Positions 8,913 through 17,902 of a stretch of 64,000 nucleotides of DNA are shown one piece after another. Location: NCBI GenBank assembly GCA_001971685.1, contig CP019326.1:3968001-4032000 (forward strand). Direction: 5' to 3'. Under the pieces are notes generated by a model. That model saw only the letters and a list, made by a program, of their open reading frames with translations. It searched no databases and was not told the origin of the DNA. Numbering within the stretch: the first letter of the stretch is position 1; every line of letters starts with the position of its first letter. This DNA is from Halomonas sp. 1513 (GTDB lineage Bacteria; Pseudomonadota; Gammaproteobacteria; Pseudomonadales; Halomonadaceae). The translations under genes and the position numbers were made by a program.

Positions 8913-11389
8913 TCGCCGCAGCGGCTGCCACCCTGCTCTCCCACTACCGGCGCCACCCCGGCCAGCTGGTGATGCTGCTGCTCGGCCTGTGGGTGGCCAG
9001 CGCGCTGTGGAGCGGCGTGCAGGCCATCAACGCCTCGGCCCGCGACAGCTACGACCGCAGCGCCGCGCTGTTCGACGCCGGGCTGGATCGCATCGAGCGC
9101 CGCGACGGCGAACCGCTGACCCTCGACACCTACCTGGCGCTGCGCCGGGCCGGCATTGCGGTGTCGCCGCTGATCGAGGGCGAGCTGGTCTTGGCCGGCG
9201 AGGCGCGGGTCACGCTGCTTGGCATCGAGCCGCTGACGCTGCCCGCCGCCAGCGGCATCCAGGCCAGCGGCGGGCCCGACGCCCTGGGCGACTTCCTGCA
9301 GCCGCCCTGGCGCACCCGGCTGGCCGCCGACACCCTGGCCGATCTCGACGCCGCGCGGGACGGCGAGCAGCTGCTCGACCGCGAGCGCCAGGCGCTGCCA
9401 CCGTTGGCCCTCGACCCCAGCGTACCGCCCGGCACCCTGATCACTGATATCGGCGTGGCCGGCGCGCTGCTGGGCATGCCTGATGACGCCATCAGCCATC
9501 TGCTGATCGCCCCCGGCGCCCCGGCCACACTGCCCGACGCCCTGGTGCGGCTGCGCGCCGAGCAGCTCGCCGAGCCGGGTCAGCTCAGCGACAGCTTCCA
9601 CCTCAATCTCACCGCCCTGGGCCTGCTGGCACTGGTGGTGGGGCTGTTCATCGTGCATGCCGCCCTGAGCCTGACCCTGGAGCAGCGCCTCGGCATGCTG
9701 CGCACCCTGCGCGCCCTGGGGGTCCCCGGCATGAGTCTTGTCGCCTTGCTGGCCGTGGAGCTGGTGGTGCTGGGGCTGATCGGCGCGCTACTGGGTATCG
9801 TTAGCGGCGTGTGGCTGGCCGGCCAGCTGCTGCCGGACGTGGCGGCCAGCCTGGCGACGCTCTACGGAGAGCGGGTCGGCGCTGAACTGGCGCTGCCCTG
9901 GCACTACTGGCTGGGCGGCATCGCCATCACCCTCGGCGGTCTGTTCAGCGCCGGCGCTACCACCCTGTGGCGGGCGGCGCGTCTCGACGTGCTGGGACTT
10001 GGCCAGCGCCAACGCTGGCGCGGCGGGCTGCAGCGCCAGCTGACGATCATGGCGCTGCTCGGCGCCGCGCTATGGCTGCTGGCCCTGGGGCTGTGGCTAT
10101 GGCTCAGCGGCCAGCCACCCGGTGAGCGGCTGCTGGCCGGCTTCGCGCTGGTCGCCCTCGGCCTGCTGGCGGCGACCCTGCTGCTGCCGCCGCTGCTGGG
10201 GCTGCTGCTGGGCTGGGCGGTGCGGGGGCTGCGCCATCGCCCGCTGGCGCAGTGGGCGATGGCGGACCTGCAGCTGCAGCTGCCACGCCTGCAGCTGGCG
10301 ATGATGGCGCTACTCCTGGCCCTGGCCACCAACCTCGGCGTCGGCAGCATGGTCGGCGGTTTTCGCCTCACCTTCCTCGACTGGCTCGACCAGCGGCTGG
10401 TCGCCGACGCCTATGTGCGCCCACCCGCCGAGCAGTTCGACGCCAGCCTGGCGTGGCTTGAGGCGCGTGACGAGGTCGTCGCGCTGCTGCCGACCCGGCG
10501 TGCCGACGCCACCCTGCGCGCCGCTGGCGTCGATGCCCAGCCGGTGGGCGTCTACGGCATCACGCCGGCCAGCCAACTGACCCGGCACTGGCCGCTGCTG
10601 ACTACCCAGGCGGGGGTCGAGCAGGCCTGGCAGGCCTTCGAGCAGGGCGCGGCGTTGATCAATGAACAGCTGGCCATCGCCACCGGCCTGGGGCCCGGCG
10701 ATCGCCTCACCCTGAGCAGCGCCGAGGGGCCCCACGAGACCGCGATTGCCGCCGTCTACCCCGACTACGGCAACCCCCGCGGCGAGGTGACGCTGACCAC
10801 CGCGGCACTCGCCGCACAGTTCGCCGCGCCGCCGGGCAGCCTCGGCATCCTGCTCGCCGAGGGCAGCGATGTCGCCGCGCTGGGCCAGGCGCTCGACCGC
10901 GCCATCGACCTGGCCGGCGCCAGCCTGATCGACCAGCAGGCCGTGAAGCAACAGGCGCGGACGATCTTCGAGCGCACCTTCACCATCACTCGCGCGCTGA
11001 CCCTGCTGACCCTGGCGGTGGCAGGGCTGGCGCTGTTCAGCAGCCTGCTGGCCCAGGGCGGCGAGCGGCGCGCCCAGCTGGCGCCGCTGTGGGCACTGGG
11101 GGTCACGCGAGGCAGGCTGGCCGGGGTGTCGCTTGCCCAACTTAGCCTGGCGGCGCTGGTCACCGCGCTGCTGGCGATCCCGCTGGGCATCGCCCTGACC
11201 TGGGGCCTGGTGGCAGTGATCAACGTCGCCGCCTTCGGCTGGCGCTTGCCGCTGCACGTCTTCCCCAGCCAGCTGCTGCTGGCCCTGGTGCTGGCTCTGG
11301 CGGTCGCCTGGCTGGCTGCGTTGATCCCCCTCTGGCGGCTGTGGCGCAGCCGCCCCCGCCAGCTACTGATGGAGTTTTCCGCCGCATGA
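8909..11389 (+). CDS. FtsX-like ABC transporter permease
   Basis: An 826-residue inner-membrane permease. It has an N-terminal helix (about residues 15-35), a large extracytoplasmic region, a first FtsX block (LGLLALVVGLFIVHAALSL then RTLRALGVPGMSLVAL around 245-280), a central membrane pair, a second extracytoplasmic region, and a second FtsX block near the C-terminus (LLTLAVAGLALFSSLL then LWALGVTRGRLAGVSLA). Two FtsX domains in one chain suggest that one copy replaces a heterodimer. It starts inside the ATPase stop codon and its own stop overlaps the next start, so the three genes are translationally coupled. Confidence 0.87.
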
Positions 11390-12546
11390 CTCGTCGCCTG
11401 TGGCTGTTGGCAGCCGCCCTTGTCGCTGTGGCGCTGGTGCTGCGTCCCAGCGCTGTCACCGAGTCCCCCCAGGGCTTCGCCGGCCTGGGCGCCGAGGCCG
11501 AAGGCTACGCCGAGGCCGGCCCGGGCCAGCCGCTGCGCTTTCCCGACGACCACGGCCCCCATCCCGACTACCGCATCGAGTGGTGGTACCTCACCGCCAA
11601 CCTGGAGGATGAGCAGGGCCAGCCGCTAGGCATTCAGTGGACGCTGTTTCGCCAGGCCCTGGCACCACCCGAGGCGTCGCCGCTCGAGCCGACGCGGCCC
11701 TGGCACAGCCGCCAGCTGTGGATGGCCCATGCGGCGGTATCGCGGGGCGAGCGCCACCTGGTCGAGGAGCGCTTCGCTCGCGGCCTCGCGCTGCCCGCTG
11801 CCGAAGCGCGCCGCGCCCAGGCCGGCGCCGTGGCCGAGCCGTTCGCCGCCTGGCTCGACGACTGGCGACTGAGCAGCCGGGTCGTCGACCCGGCCGGCGA
11901 TACCTTCGAGCGGCTCGAGGTCAGCGCCAGCGGCGAGGACGCCGGCCAGCCGTTCGGCTACCGCCTGACCCTGACCGCCGAGGGGCCCCTGGTGCTCCAC
12001 GGCGAGGCCGGTTTCAGCCAGAAATCCGCCGATGGACAGGGCTCCTTCTATTACACCCAGCCGTTCTGGCGGGTTGAGGGCGAGGTCGACCTCGACGGCG
12101 AAACCCACCGCGTCAGCGGGCGCGGCTGGCTCGACCGCGAGTGGAGCAGCCAGCTGCTCGGGCCCACCCAGCAGGGCTGGGACTGGTTTTCGCTGCACCT
12201 CGACGACGGCCACAAGCTGATGGCCTTTCGCCTGCGCGGCGGTGGCCGCGATGGCGGCGACTATCTCTCGGGCAGTTGGATCACCCCGGACGGCAGCCTG
12301 ACCCCGCTCAGCGGCGACGACCTGGCGCTGACGCCCCAGCAGACCAGCGTCGTGGCCGGGCGCGAGGTGCCGACCCGTTGGCGGCTAGCGCTGCCCGGGC
12401 AGGGGCTCGATCTCGAGGTCGCGGCGCGCCACCCCGAGCGCTGGATGGACACCGCCTTCGCCTACTGGGAGGGTGAGGTCACCGCCGTCGAGTCCCGCAG
12501 CGGCGAGGCGGTCGGCGAGGGCTATCTGGAGATGACCGGCTACTGA
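11386..12546 (+). CDS. AttH/CrtC-family lipocalin-like exported protein
   Basis: A 386-residue protein with an N-terminal membrane anchor or uncleaved signal (residues 4-20) followed by the AttH/CrtC double-lipocalin fold. Diagnostic segments are the early DYRIEWWYLTANL motif (about residue 62), the middle GWLDREWSSQLLGPTQQGWDW region (split over residues 245-265) and EVTAVESRSGEAVGEGYLEMTGY at the end. Database names such as carotenoid 1,2-hydratase or hydroxyneurosporene synthase come from the fold; no carotenoid genes are present, so that name would mislead. Coupled translation with an ABC ATPase and an FtsX permease argues for a role as the periplasmic partner of that transporter. Confidence 0.85.
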   Translation: MTRRLWLLAAALVAVALVLRPSAVTESPQGFAGLGAEAEGYAEAGPGQPLRFPDDHGPHPDYRIEWWYLTANLEDEQGQPLGIQWTLFRQALAPPEASPLEPTRPWHSRQLWMAHAAVSRGERHLVEERFARGLALPAAEARRAQAGAVAEPFAAWLDDWRLSSRVVDPAGDTFERLEVSASGEDAGQPFGYRLTLTAEGPLVLHGEAGFSQKSADGQGSFYYTQPFWRVEGEVDLDGETHRVSGRGWLDREWSSQLLGPTQQGWDWFSLHLDDGHKLMAFRLRGGGRDGGDYLSGSWITPDGSLTPLSGDDLALTPQQTSVVAGREVPTRWRLALPGQGLDLEVAARHPERWMDTAFAYWEGEVTAVESRSGEAVGEGYLEMTGY

Positions 12547-12718
12547 GGGGCGTTGCGTCAGCGGCTGTCCGAGCCGCTCGAATTGTCCAAATTATGTCCA
12601 ATTATTTTTCCCCTCCGGGCACCCCGAAAGACCCTTGCCGCGCAATCGAGCGCAAAAGTTCGCTCTCCGCCCCTATCTCTCCTACATTACTTGTACACCC
12701 ACTCTTGAGGCATTCACC

Positions 12719-13063
12719 ATGGCCGAGAGCAACCACCCGGTCTCGGGCAGCATTACCCTGAAACAGCTGGGCCGCGGCGTCGCCGACGGCCACACGCCGA
12801 TCGTCGAGGTCGAGTCCCAGGACGGCATCTACATCGTGCGCCTGCACTACGCGAACGGCGTGGCCGAGCTGTCCGACGAGCACGGCAAGACCCGCACCTT
12901 CCTCGGCACCGGCGAGATTCGCGACCTGCTCAGCGAAACCGGGCTGACCCACGGCGTACTAACCTGGGCGGATCAATGCGGCGACGAGATGATCGGCGTT
13001 CAAGGCCACGCCATCACCCCCGACGAGATGCTCGCCTACGGCACGCGTATCTCGTTTCGCTGA
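12719..13063 (+). CDS. Small conserved-type protein (possibly DUF6482)
   Basis: A 114-residue soluble protein without signal peptide. The start at 12719 is chosen over an earlier in-frame start because the upstream codons look non-coding and GAGG lies before this ATG (TTGAGGCATTCACC). The product has a beta-rich middle (EVESQDGIYIVRLHYANGVAEL) and a C-terminus with Cys92 (ADQCGDEMIG). It resembles short proteins annotated DUF6482 in Halomonas and Pseudomonas, but this is recall rather than a tested match. Function is unknown and it appears monocistronic. Confidence 0.65.
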   Translation: MAESNHPVSGSITLKQLGRGVADGHTPIVEVESQDGIYIVRLHYANGVAELSDEHGKTRTFLGTGEIRDLLSETGLTHGVLTWADQCGDEMIGVQGHAITPDEMLAYGTRISFR

Positions 13064-13148
13064 GCCAATCTTCACAGCGGCGCCCGGAGCGCCGCGTGGA
13101 TGATGGACACCGCTACGTGGCATGCCGAATGCCAGTGTCTAATCGGAC

Positions 13149-13922
13149 TCAATCGCTCCATGTACTCACCGCCTGTTCGATGGCCTCGGGTGAAACCTGG
13201 ACCGCTCCCCGGAAGGGGTTGTCCTGGATGGCCAGCAACCAAAGAGCGACGACCGCAGCAAGGCTGAAGACAACAATCGCGTGCCGGTTCGCGGACGCCC
13301 TGTCGAGGAATCCCATGCCCATCACGAATTGCGTCAGGAAGCCGAGCAGGAACAAGGCACTCCACGAAAATTGCTGGTAATGATTAGCCACAACGGCAAT
13401 GCGGTTTGTCCGCGCCTCGACAATGTCTTGTGCTAAAGACAGCATCTGGCCGTGGACCGCGGCCGAGTGGGCCTCATCGTGCGTGGCGTCCCGCACGGCG
13501 CGTAACAGTTCGAGTAGCGCCTGTTCCGTCTTGCTGCTTCCGCTTTCCTGAATCAGGCGCGGCCATTCGTCCGCCACCACCGAGTCAGCGTAGTCGACAA
13601 TCGCCGCGCGGATCCTGTCTCCGCTGGCCGTTGTCGTTTCACTGGCGACACCGAGTCCGAAGATCGCCGCGCTCTCGGTTTGGACGGCTTGGGACGCTCG
13701 CTCCTTGCGGTCCATGGTGTCAGCGAGCAGGAAGGCCGCGAACAGCGCAAACAGGGTCGAAACGGCCACGAAGGTTGGCAAGCCGAGGGCGCCCCCCTTG
13801 AGGCGAGCGCTGAGCGGGGAATGAAACTGGACCCAGTGGATCAATGCCCCGGAAGCCAGAAATACAATCAGCAGGAGCGGAAGGATCAACAGGGGGTGGA
13901 ATTCGAACCAGAAGCGGATCAT
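13149..13922 (-). CDS. DUF4239-like integral membrane protein
   Basis: A 257-residue protein with two N-terminal membrane helices (ILPLLLIVFLASGALIHW, then LPTFVAVSTLFALFAAFLLA), a central cytoplasmic or periplasmic helical domain of about 120 residues, and two C-terminal helices (FSWSALFLLGFLTQFVMGMG and VVFSLAAVVALWLLA). This 2+2 topology with a central domain, and segments such as QAVQTESAAIF, are those of DUF4239 (bestrophin-like) proteins. A GTG at 13949 would add nine residues; the ATG at 13922 was chosen but neither has a strong ribosome site. Function is unknown. Confidence 0.7.
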   Translation of the reverse strand: MIRFWFEFHPLLILPLLLIVFLASGALIHWVQFHSPLSARLKGGALGLPTFVAVSTLFALFAAFLLADTMDRKERASQAVQTESAAIFGLGVASETTTASGDRIRAAIVDYADSVVADEWPRLIQESGSSKTEQALLELLRAVRDATHDEAHSAAVHGQMLSLAQDIVEARTNRIAVVANHYQQFSWSALFLLGFLTQFVMGMGFLDRASANRHAIVVFSLAAVVALWLLAIQDNPFRGAVQVSPEAIEQAVSTWSD

Positions 13923-13952
13923 CGCAATGTGTCGACTTGTGCCCGGCACGGC

Positions 13953-14172
13953 TCAGGTCTTGCCGTTGCCAGGCCCAGCCGCTGGGTTCGCCATCGGCCC
14001 AACGTCCTGGTAGAAGGCGCGTACTTCGGCGACGAGATCGTCGCAACCCAGAGGCGCGATGCGCTCGACAGCCCCGGCACACTCATGATGCCCTCGAAAC
14101 AGAACCCGACCGCAAGAATCCTCGGTTCGTCTTCCCAGAGATCAGCGTTGGTAACAGGAAAAGCGGGAACAT
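13953..14172 (-). pseudogene. Possible frameshifted small gene
   Basis: On the minus strand an ATG at 14172 has a very good ribosome site (GAGGGGAAACT before ATG) and an AT-rich promoter-like segment upstream. It encodes MFPLFLLPTLISG and stops after 29 codons. A second minus-strand frame is open from near codon 13 and continues to a TGA at 13953-13955, encoding Cys-containing, non-shadow-like sequence (HHECAGAVERIAP, then LVAEVRAFYQDVG). The span is 220 nt, one base off a multiple of three, so a single-base indel would restore a product of about 73 residues. This could be a real frameshift, a sequencing error, or chance. Confidence 0.35.
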
Positions 14173-14445
14173 AGTTTCCCCTCGGTTCTTGTATTTTTAT
14201 ACGATCAATATTGCCGGTCGAGATTGCCTCCGGCATTGCATCTTCGCCTGTATCGTGGGGGCATTCAAGTTCCAGAGGTTTGCCCTGGACCGAAAGATTC
14301 CGAGGGGAGAAATGATCATGGTAACCGCGTGCATGACCGTGTTTGAGCAGACGACGGGGCTGCACGCGCTACGACAAATCGGCTAATAACTTCAGGGCCA
14401 TGGTGTGCATAGACCGCTGCCTGCGTGCAGCTTTTCGGACAATGC
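14173..14445. other. AT-richer intergenic region without a convincing gene
   Basis: Together with 13953-14172 this makes nearly 500 bases without an intact gene. Positions 14170-14230 are distinctly AT-rich compared with the rest of the window and contain CGTATAAAAATAC on the minus strand, which may be the promoter of the small broken gene downstream. Open frames here have no codon bias or recognisable product. The region ends at the stop of the glyoxalase gene. Confidence 0.4.
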
Positions 14446-14979
14446 CTAGTCGCCGAGCTGATTGAGGCGCGCCGCCTCGACGATCTCGATCCAGTAGCCG
14501 TCGACGTCCTTGACGAAGGCCACGTCCTTCATCTTGCCCTGGTCGGGACGCTTGACGTACTCGACGTCGTTGGCGTCGAACCAGGCCACCGCGGCGTCGA
14601 GGTCCGGCACGCTGAAGCAGATATGGCCGAAGCCCTGGGGCTCTGCGTTGCCGTCGTGATAGGCGAAATCGTCCTGTGTCTCGGTGCCCCAGTTATGGGT
14701 CAGCTCGAGCAGCCCCTTCTGACTGAAAGTCCACACCGTGCGCTGCCCTGCATCTTCCGGCACCGTGTCGCCGGCCTCGAGCTTGGCCAGGAAGTACAGG
14801 CTGAACTGCATCTCCTCGAAGTCCAGCCGCCGCACCACCTGCATGCCGAACACCCGGGTATAGAAGGCCAGGGCCTGCTCGGGATCCTTGATACGCAGCA
14901 TGGTGTGGTTGAGTCGAAACCCCTGTGACTCGGCGGTAGCCGCCTGTACGCCGGGATGCTGCTCACCGTTGAAGCTCAT
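14446..14979 (-). CDS. gloA: Lactoylglutathione lyase (glyoxalase I)
   Basis: Converts the hemithioacetal of methylglyoxal and glutathione to S-lactoylglutathione in the cytoplasm. The 177-residue length is that of the longer Zn-type glyoxalase I found in pseudomonads and eukaryotes rather than the 135-residue E. coli type. Motifs include NHTMLRIKDPEQALAFYTRVFG (residues 24-45, first metal ligand His25 region), LELTHNWGTE (His at the second site) and HICFSVPDLDAAVAWF with the third site, followed by the terminal WIEIVE carrying the Glu ligand. It is a single gene on the minus strand. Confidence 0.9.
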   Translation of the reverse strand: MSFNGEQHPGVQAATAESQGFRLNHTMLRIKDPEQALAFYTRVFGMQVVRRLDFEEMQFSLYFLAKLEAGDTVPEDAGQRTVWTFSQKGLLELTHNWGTETQDDFAYHDGNAEPQGFGHICFSVPDLDAAVAWFDANDVEYVKRPDQGKMKDVAFVKDVDGYWIEIVEAARLNQLGD

Positions 14980-15065
14980 GCGAAAATCCTCTATTAATCA
15001 AAGGGTGCATTAAGGAATACTAGCGTATCTGCGTACGTGGCAACGCGAATTCAAGGCCCGAGCCT

Positions 15066-15569
15066 ATGACGACATCCTGCCCTGCCTATCCTTGGCGCGC
15101 CCTGCCGCTGTTCTGGGCCTTGCTGTTGATGGCGCTGCTCTCCGGCTGCGCCAGCCGCGATATCGCCACCCGCGACACTGCCACTACCCCCGCCAGCGGG
15201 CTCTCCATCGAGCGCGCCATGATCCTGGCCAACGCCCAGCAGGCGTTGGGCACGCCCTATCGCTTCGGCGGCAATACACCCGAGGGGCTCGACTGTTCGG
15301 GCCTGGTGGAAATGGCCTACCGCGCCGCGGGGATCCGGGTGCCGCGCACCGCCGATGATCAATTCCGACAGCTGCCGCAGGTTGGCGAGGCGCGCCCCGG
15401 CGACCTGCTGTTCTTCGGCAGTGGGCGCAAGGCGACGCATGTGGGGATCTATCAGGGTGACCGGCAGATGATTCACGCCCCGGGACGCGGGCGCGAAGTG
15501 GTCAGTGTGCCGCTGGATATCGACTACTGGCAAAGTCGCTTCCTGGGCGCCGCAGGGCCGGCCCCCTGA
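15066..15569 (+). CDS. NlpC/P60 lipoprotein, peptidoglycan endopeptidase
   Basis: A 167-residue outer-membrane-targeted lipoprotein of the NlpC/Spr type, which cleaves D,L bonds in peptidoglycan stem peptides. The signal ends in a lipobox (LLSGC) with acylated Cys28. The NlpC/P60 triad is visible: catalytic Cys77 in LDCSGLV, His125 in ATHVGIY and His137 in MIHAPG. Preceding residues GTPYRFGGNTPEG are typical of the family. The next gene (mntR) is convergent, 15 nt away from stop to stop. Confidence 0.9.
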   Translation: MTTSCPAYPWRALPLFWALLLMALLSGCASRDIATRDTATTPASGLSIERAMILANAQQALGTPYRFGGNTPEGLDCSGLVEMAYRAAGIRVPRTADDQFRQLPQVGEARPGDLLFFGSGRKATHVGIYQGDRQMIHAPGRGREVVSVPLDIDYWQSRFLGAAGPAP

Positions 15570-15584
15570 CCGCGCCGGAGGCAA

Positions 15585-16061
15585 TCACGCCGAGAGACGG
15601 CGATGCGTATAGCGCTGCATCGCCTCGAGGGTTTCCTGACTGACGTGATGCTCCATGCCCTCGGCATCGATGCGCGCGGTTTCGTCGCTGACGCCCAGGG
15701 CGCGCAGGAACTGCAGCACGATGGCGTGCCGCTCTCGGGACATCCTCGCCATGGTCTCGCCTTCCTCGGTCAAGAACAGCGAGCGATACGGCTTGCTGGC
15801 CACCAGGCCCAGGGTCTTCAAGCGCCCGACCATCTTGGACACGGTGGCCTGGCTGACCCCCATGCGCAGCGCAATATCCGCCGAGCGCGCCTCGCCCTGA
15901 TGCGCGATCAGATCACCGATCAGCTCGACATAGTCTTCCAGTAACTCGGTCTCATGCGCATTGCGCACGGCCGCATATTGCTGGGCGTGCTGTTCGCTGG
16001 GCGGCAGCGCATCGGCCTCGCTGAGACTCGGTGAGGGCGTTTCATCTGGGCGATCAATCAT
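15585..16061 (-). CDS. mntR: Manganese-dependent transcriptional regulator MntR
   Basis: A DtxR/MntR-family repressor of 158 residues. The winged helix-turn-helix runs at about 40-100 (LIAHQGEARSADIALRMGVSQATVSKMVGRL), followed by the family dimerisation and metal-binding helices with Glu/His ligands (SRERHAIVLQFLRALG and DAEGMEHHVSQETLEAM). It lacks the C-terminal SH3-like domain of DtxR, as MntR proteins do. It is divergent from a manganese-type ABC importer, with a palindromic candidate operator between them, so it probably represses that operon when Mn2+ is plentiful. Confidence 0.9.
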   Translation of the reverse strand: MIDRPDETPSPSLSEADALPPSEQHAQQYAAVRNAHETELLEDYVELIGDLIAHQGEARSADIALRMGVSQATVSKMVGRLKTLGLVASKPYRSLFLTEEGETMARMSRERHAIVLQFLRALGVSDETARIDAEGMEHHVSQETLEAMQRYTHRRLSA

Positions 16062-16127
16062 GCGACGAATATAGCCAACCTACCTCTGTGCAGCAACCTC
16101 TCATCATTAACGTCTTGCGCAATACAG

Positions 16128-16141
16128 TTAGCCTTTGCTAA
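16128..16141. promoter_or_regulatory. Candidate MntR operator
   Basis: TTAGC-CTTT-GCTAA is a perfect inverted repeat with a 4-nt spacer, between the divergent mntR and mntA starts. Enteric MntR boxes have a similar design (ATAGC/GCTAT arms), so this is the likely MntR site controlling the importer and possibly mntR itself. Confidence 0.65.
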
Positions 16142-16218
16142 GTTATTTACATACCACTCAATCGCGACCCCTGCTCAAGGCTCGTCGCCAGGCAGCGGCA
16201 ATCCCACTGGAGGCATCG

Positions 16219-17130
16219 ATGCAACATGGCACGCGCGTCACCTTGCTGGGCCTACTCGCCATCGGCATGACCGGCATGGCGCATGCCGAGGCGCCGCCGC
16301 TGAAGGTCGCCGCCAGCTTCTCGGTCCTCGGCGACCTGGTCGCGCGAGTCGCCGGCGACGATGCCGAGGTCAGGCTGCTGACCCCCATCGGCGCCGAGGT
16401 GCATGAGTGGGAGCTGATCCCCAGCAACTTCATCGACCTCGAAGAAGCCGACCTGGTCTTCTACAACGGCTATGGGCTGGAGCAGTGGCTGCCCCAGGTC
16501 GAGTCGAGCGTTCGCGACGGTGTGCCCCTGGTGGCGGTCGCCGAGGCGTCGGGCTATCCCACCCAGCCGATCGTCACCGGCGAACAGGCCGGCGAGCCGG
16601 ACCCCCACCTGTGGATGGATCCCCGCGCCAGCGCCGAGTACGCCCGGGCGATCGCCTCCGCGCTGAGCGAGGCCCGGCCCGAGGCCGCCGAGGGCTTCGA
16701 GGCCCGGGGCGAGGCGCTGGCCGAGTCGCTCGACGCGCTGCACGCCGAGATCGACGAGGCACTGGCCGAGATCCCGGCAGAGCAACGCCTGCTGATCACC
16801 AGCGAGGCAGCCTTCATCTACTTCGCCGATGCCTTCGATTTTGAACACGACGGCATCTGGGGCACCAACGCCGAGGAGGAGGGCACGCCGCGTCAGCTGA
16901 TGCGTATCGTCGATCTCATCGAGGCGCGCCGGCCGGCGGCGATCTTCTGGGAGAGCACCATCTCCGACCGCCATGTGCGCAGCGTCGCCGATGAGACAGA
17001 CATCGCCATCGCCGGGCCACTGTACGTCGACTCGGTCAGCGACGCCGAGGGCGAGGCGCCGGACTACCCCGCCATGCTGCGCCACAACGCCGCCCTGCTG
17101 AAGGGCGCGCTGGGAGCCGAGCGTGACTGA
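16219..17130 (+). CDS. Manganese-type ABC transporter substrate-binding protein
   Basis: Periplasmic cluster A-I metal-binding protein, 303 residues. The signal peptide covers residues 1-23 (ends AHA-EAP). The fold opens with LKVAASFSVLGDLV, and a metal ligand lies in EVHEWELIPSN; this HEWEL form with no His-rich loop is typical of Mn/Fe-type rather than ZnuA-type proteins. Later ligand regions are PDPHLWMDPRA (split around residues 131-141) and LLITSEAAFIYFAD. The ATG at 16219 is chosen because GGAGG precedes it at 5 nt. Its stop overlaps the next gene by 8 nt. The mntR neighbour supports Mn2+ as substrate. Confidence 0.87.
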   Translation: MQHGTRVTLLGLLAIGMTGMAHAEAPPLKVAASFSVLGDLVARVAGDDAEVRLLTPIGAEVHEWELIPSNFIDLEEADLVFYNGYGLEQWLPQVESSVRDGVPLVAVAEASGYPTQPIVTGEQAGEPDPHLWMDPRASAEYARAIASALSEARPEAAEGFEARGEALAESLDALHAEIDEALAEIPAEQRLLITSEAAFIYFADAFDFEHDGIWGTNAEEEGTPRQLMRIVDLIEARRPAAIFWESTISDRHVRSVADETDIAIAGPLYVDSVSDAEGEAPDYPAMLRHNAALLKGALGAERD

Positions 17131-17902
17131 ACTTCCTGCCATCGAGGCCCGGGGGCTCTCGGCCGCCTACCACCGCCAGACGGTGCTCAGCGACATCAGC
17201 CTGACGCTGCCCGCCGGCCAGTGGACCGCCATCGTCGGCCCCAACGGGGCCGGCAAGTCGAGCCTGCTGAAGGTGGTGACCGGCAGCCTGCGACCGCTGC
17301 GCGGCGAACTCCGGGTCCTCGGCGGCAACGCCAGAGAACAGCGGCGTGCCGGCAAGATCGCCTACATGCCTCAGCACGAACAGATGGAGTGGGACTTCCC
17401 GGTCTCAGTGCGCGAAACGGTGATGACCGGCCGCTACGGGCTGATGCGCCGCGATCCCTGGTGGCAGCGCGTGGTGCCCCAGCGCTGGGCCAATCCGCTG
17501 CACCGCGACGCCGTCGATGAGGCACTGGACGCCGTCGACATGTATCAACATGCGACCAGCCCCATCGGCGAGCTCTCGGGCGGCCAGAAAAAGCGCGTGA
17601 TGCTGGCCAGGGCACTGGCCCAGCGCGCCGATATTCTGCTCCTCGACGAACCCCTGGCAGGCGTCGACTCGCCCAGCGAGCGGCTCATCCTCAGCATGCT
17701 CGAGCGCGAGCAGCGCGCTGGACGCACGATTGTCATGGTCACCCACGACCTGCCCAGCGCCCGCCACTATGCCGATCAGGTCGCCTTGATCAATCACGTG
17801 CTGGTCGGCATCGGCCCGCCCAGCGAGATGCTCAGCGATGCGATGCTCGCCCAGCTGGCCATCGGCGGCTCACCCGCAGGAGGCCTGCGTGTCGCTGCTT
17901 GA
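17123..17902 (+). CDS. Manganese-type ABC transporter ATP-binding protein
   Basis: A 259-residue ATPase starting at a GTG inside the end of the binding-protein gene. Walker A is GPNGAGKSS (about residues 36-44), signature LSGGQKKRVMLARAL, Walker B LLLDEPLAGVDSPSE, and H-loop MVTHDLPSA. The segment EWDFPVSVRETVMTGRYG is characteristic of the MntB/ZnuC metal-importer ATPases. A long C-terminal extension follows the H-loop. It is coupled at both ends, overlapping the permease gene by 14 nt. Confidence 0.88.
   Translation: MTELPAIEARGLSAAYHRQTVLSDISLTLPAGQWTAIVGPNGAGKSSLLKVVTGSLRPLRGELRVLGGNAREQRRAGKIAYMPQHEQMEWDFPVSVRETVMTGRYGLMRRDPWWQRVVPQRWANPLHRDAVDEALDAVDMYQHATSPIGELSGGQKKRVMLARALAQRADILLLDEPLAGVDSPSERLILSMLEREQRAGRTIVMVTHDLPSARHYADQVALINHVLVGIGPPSEMLSDAMLAQLAIGGSPAGGLRVAA

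Noticed and set aside
11386..12546. Carotenoid 1,2-hydratase as the function.
   Set aside because: The fold matches AttH/CrtC, but no carotenoid genes are nearby and the gene is coupled to an ABC-FtsX transporter, so the enzymatic name is not supported.
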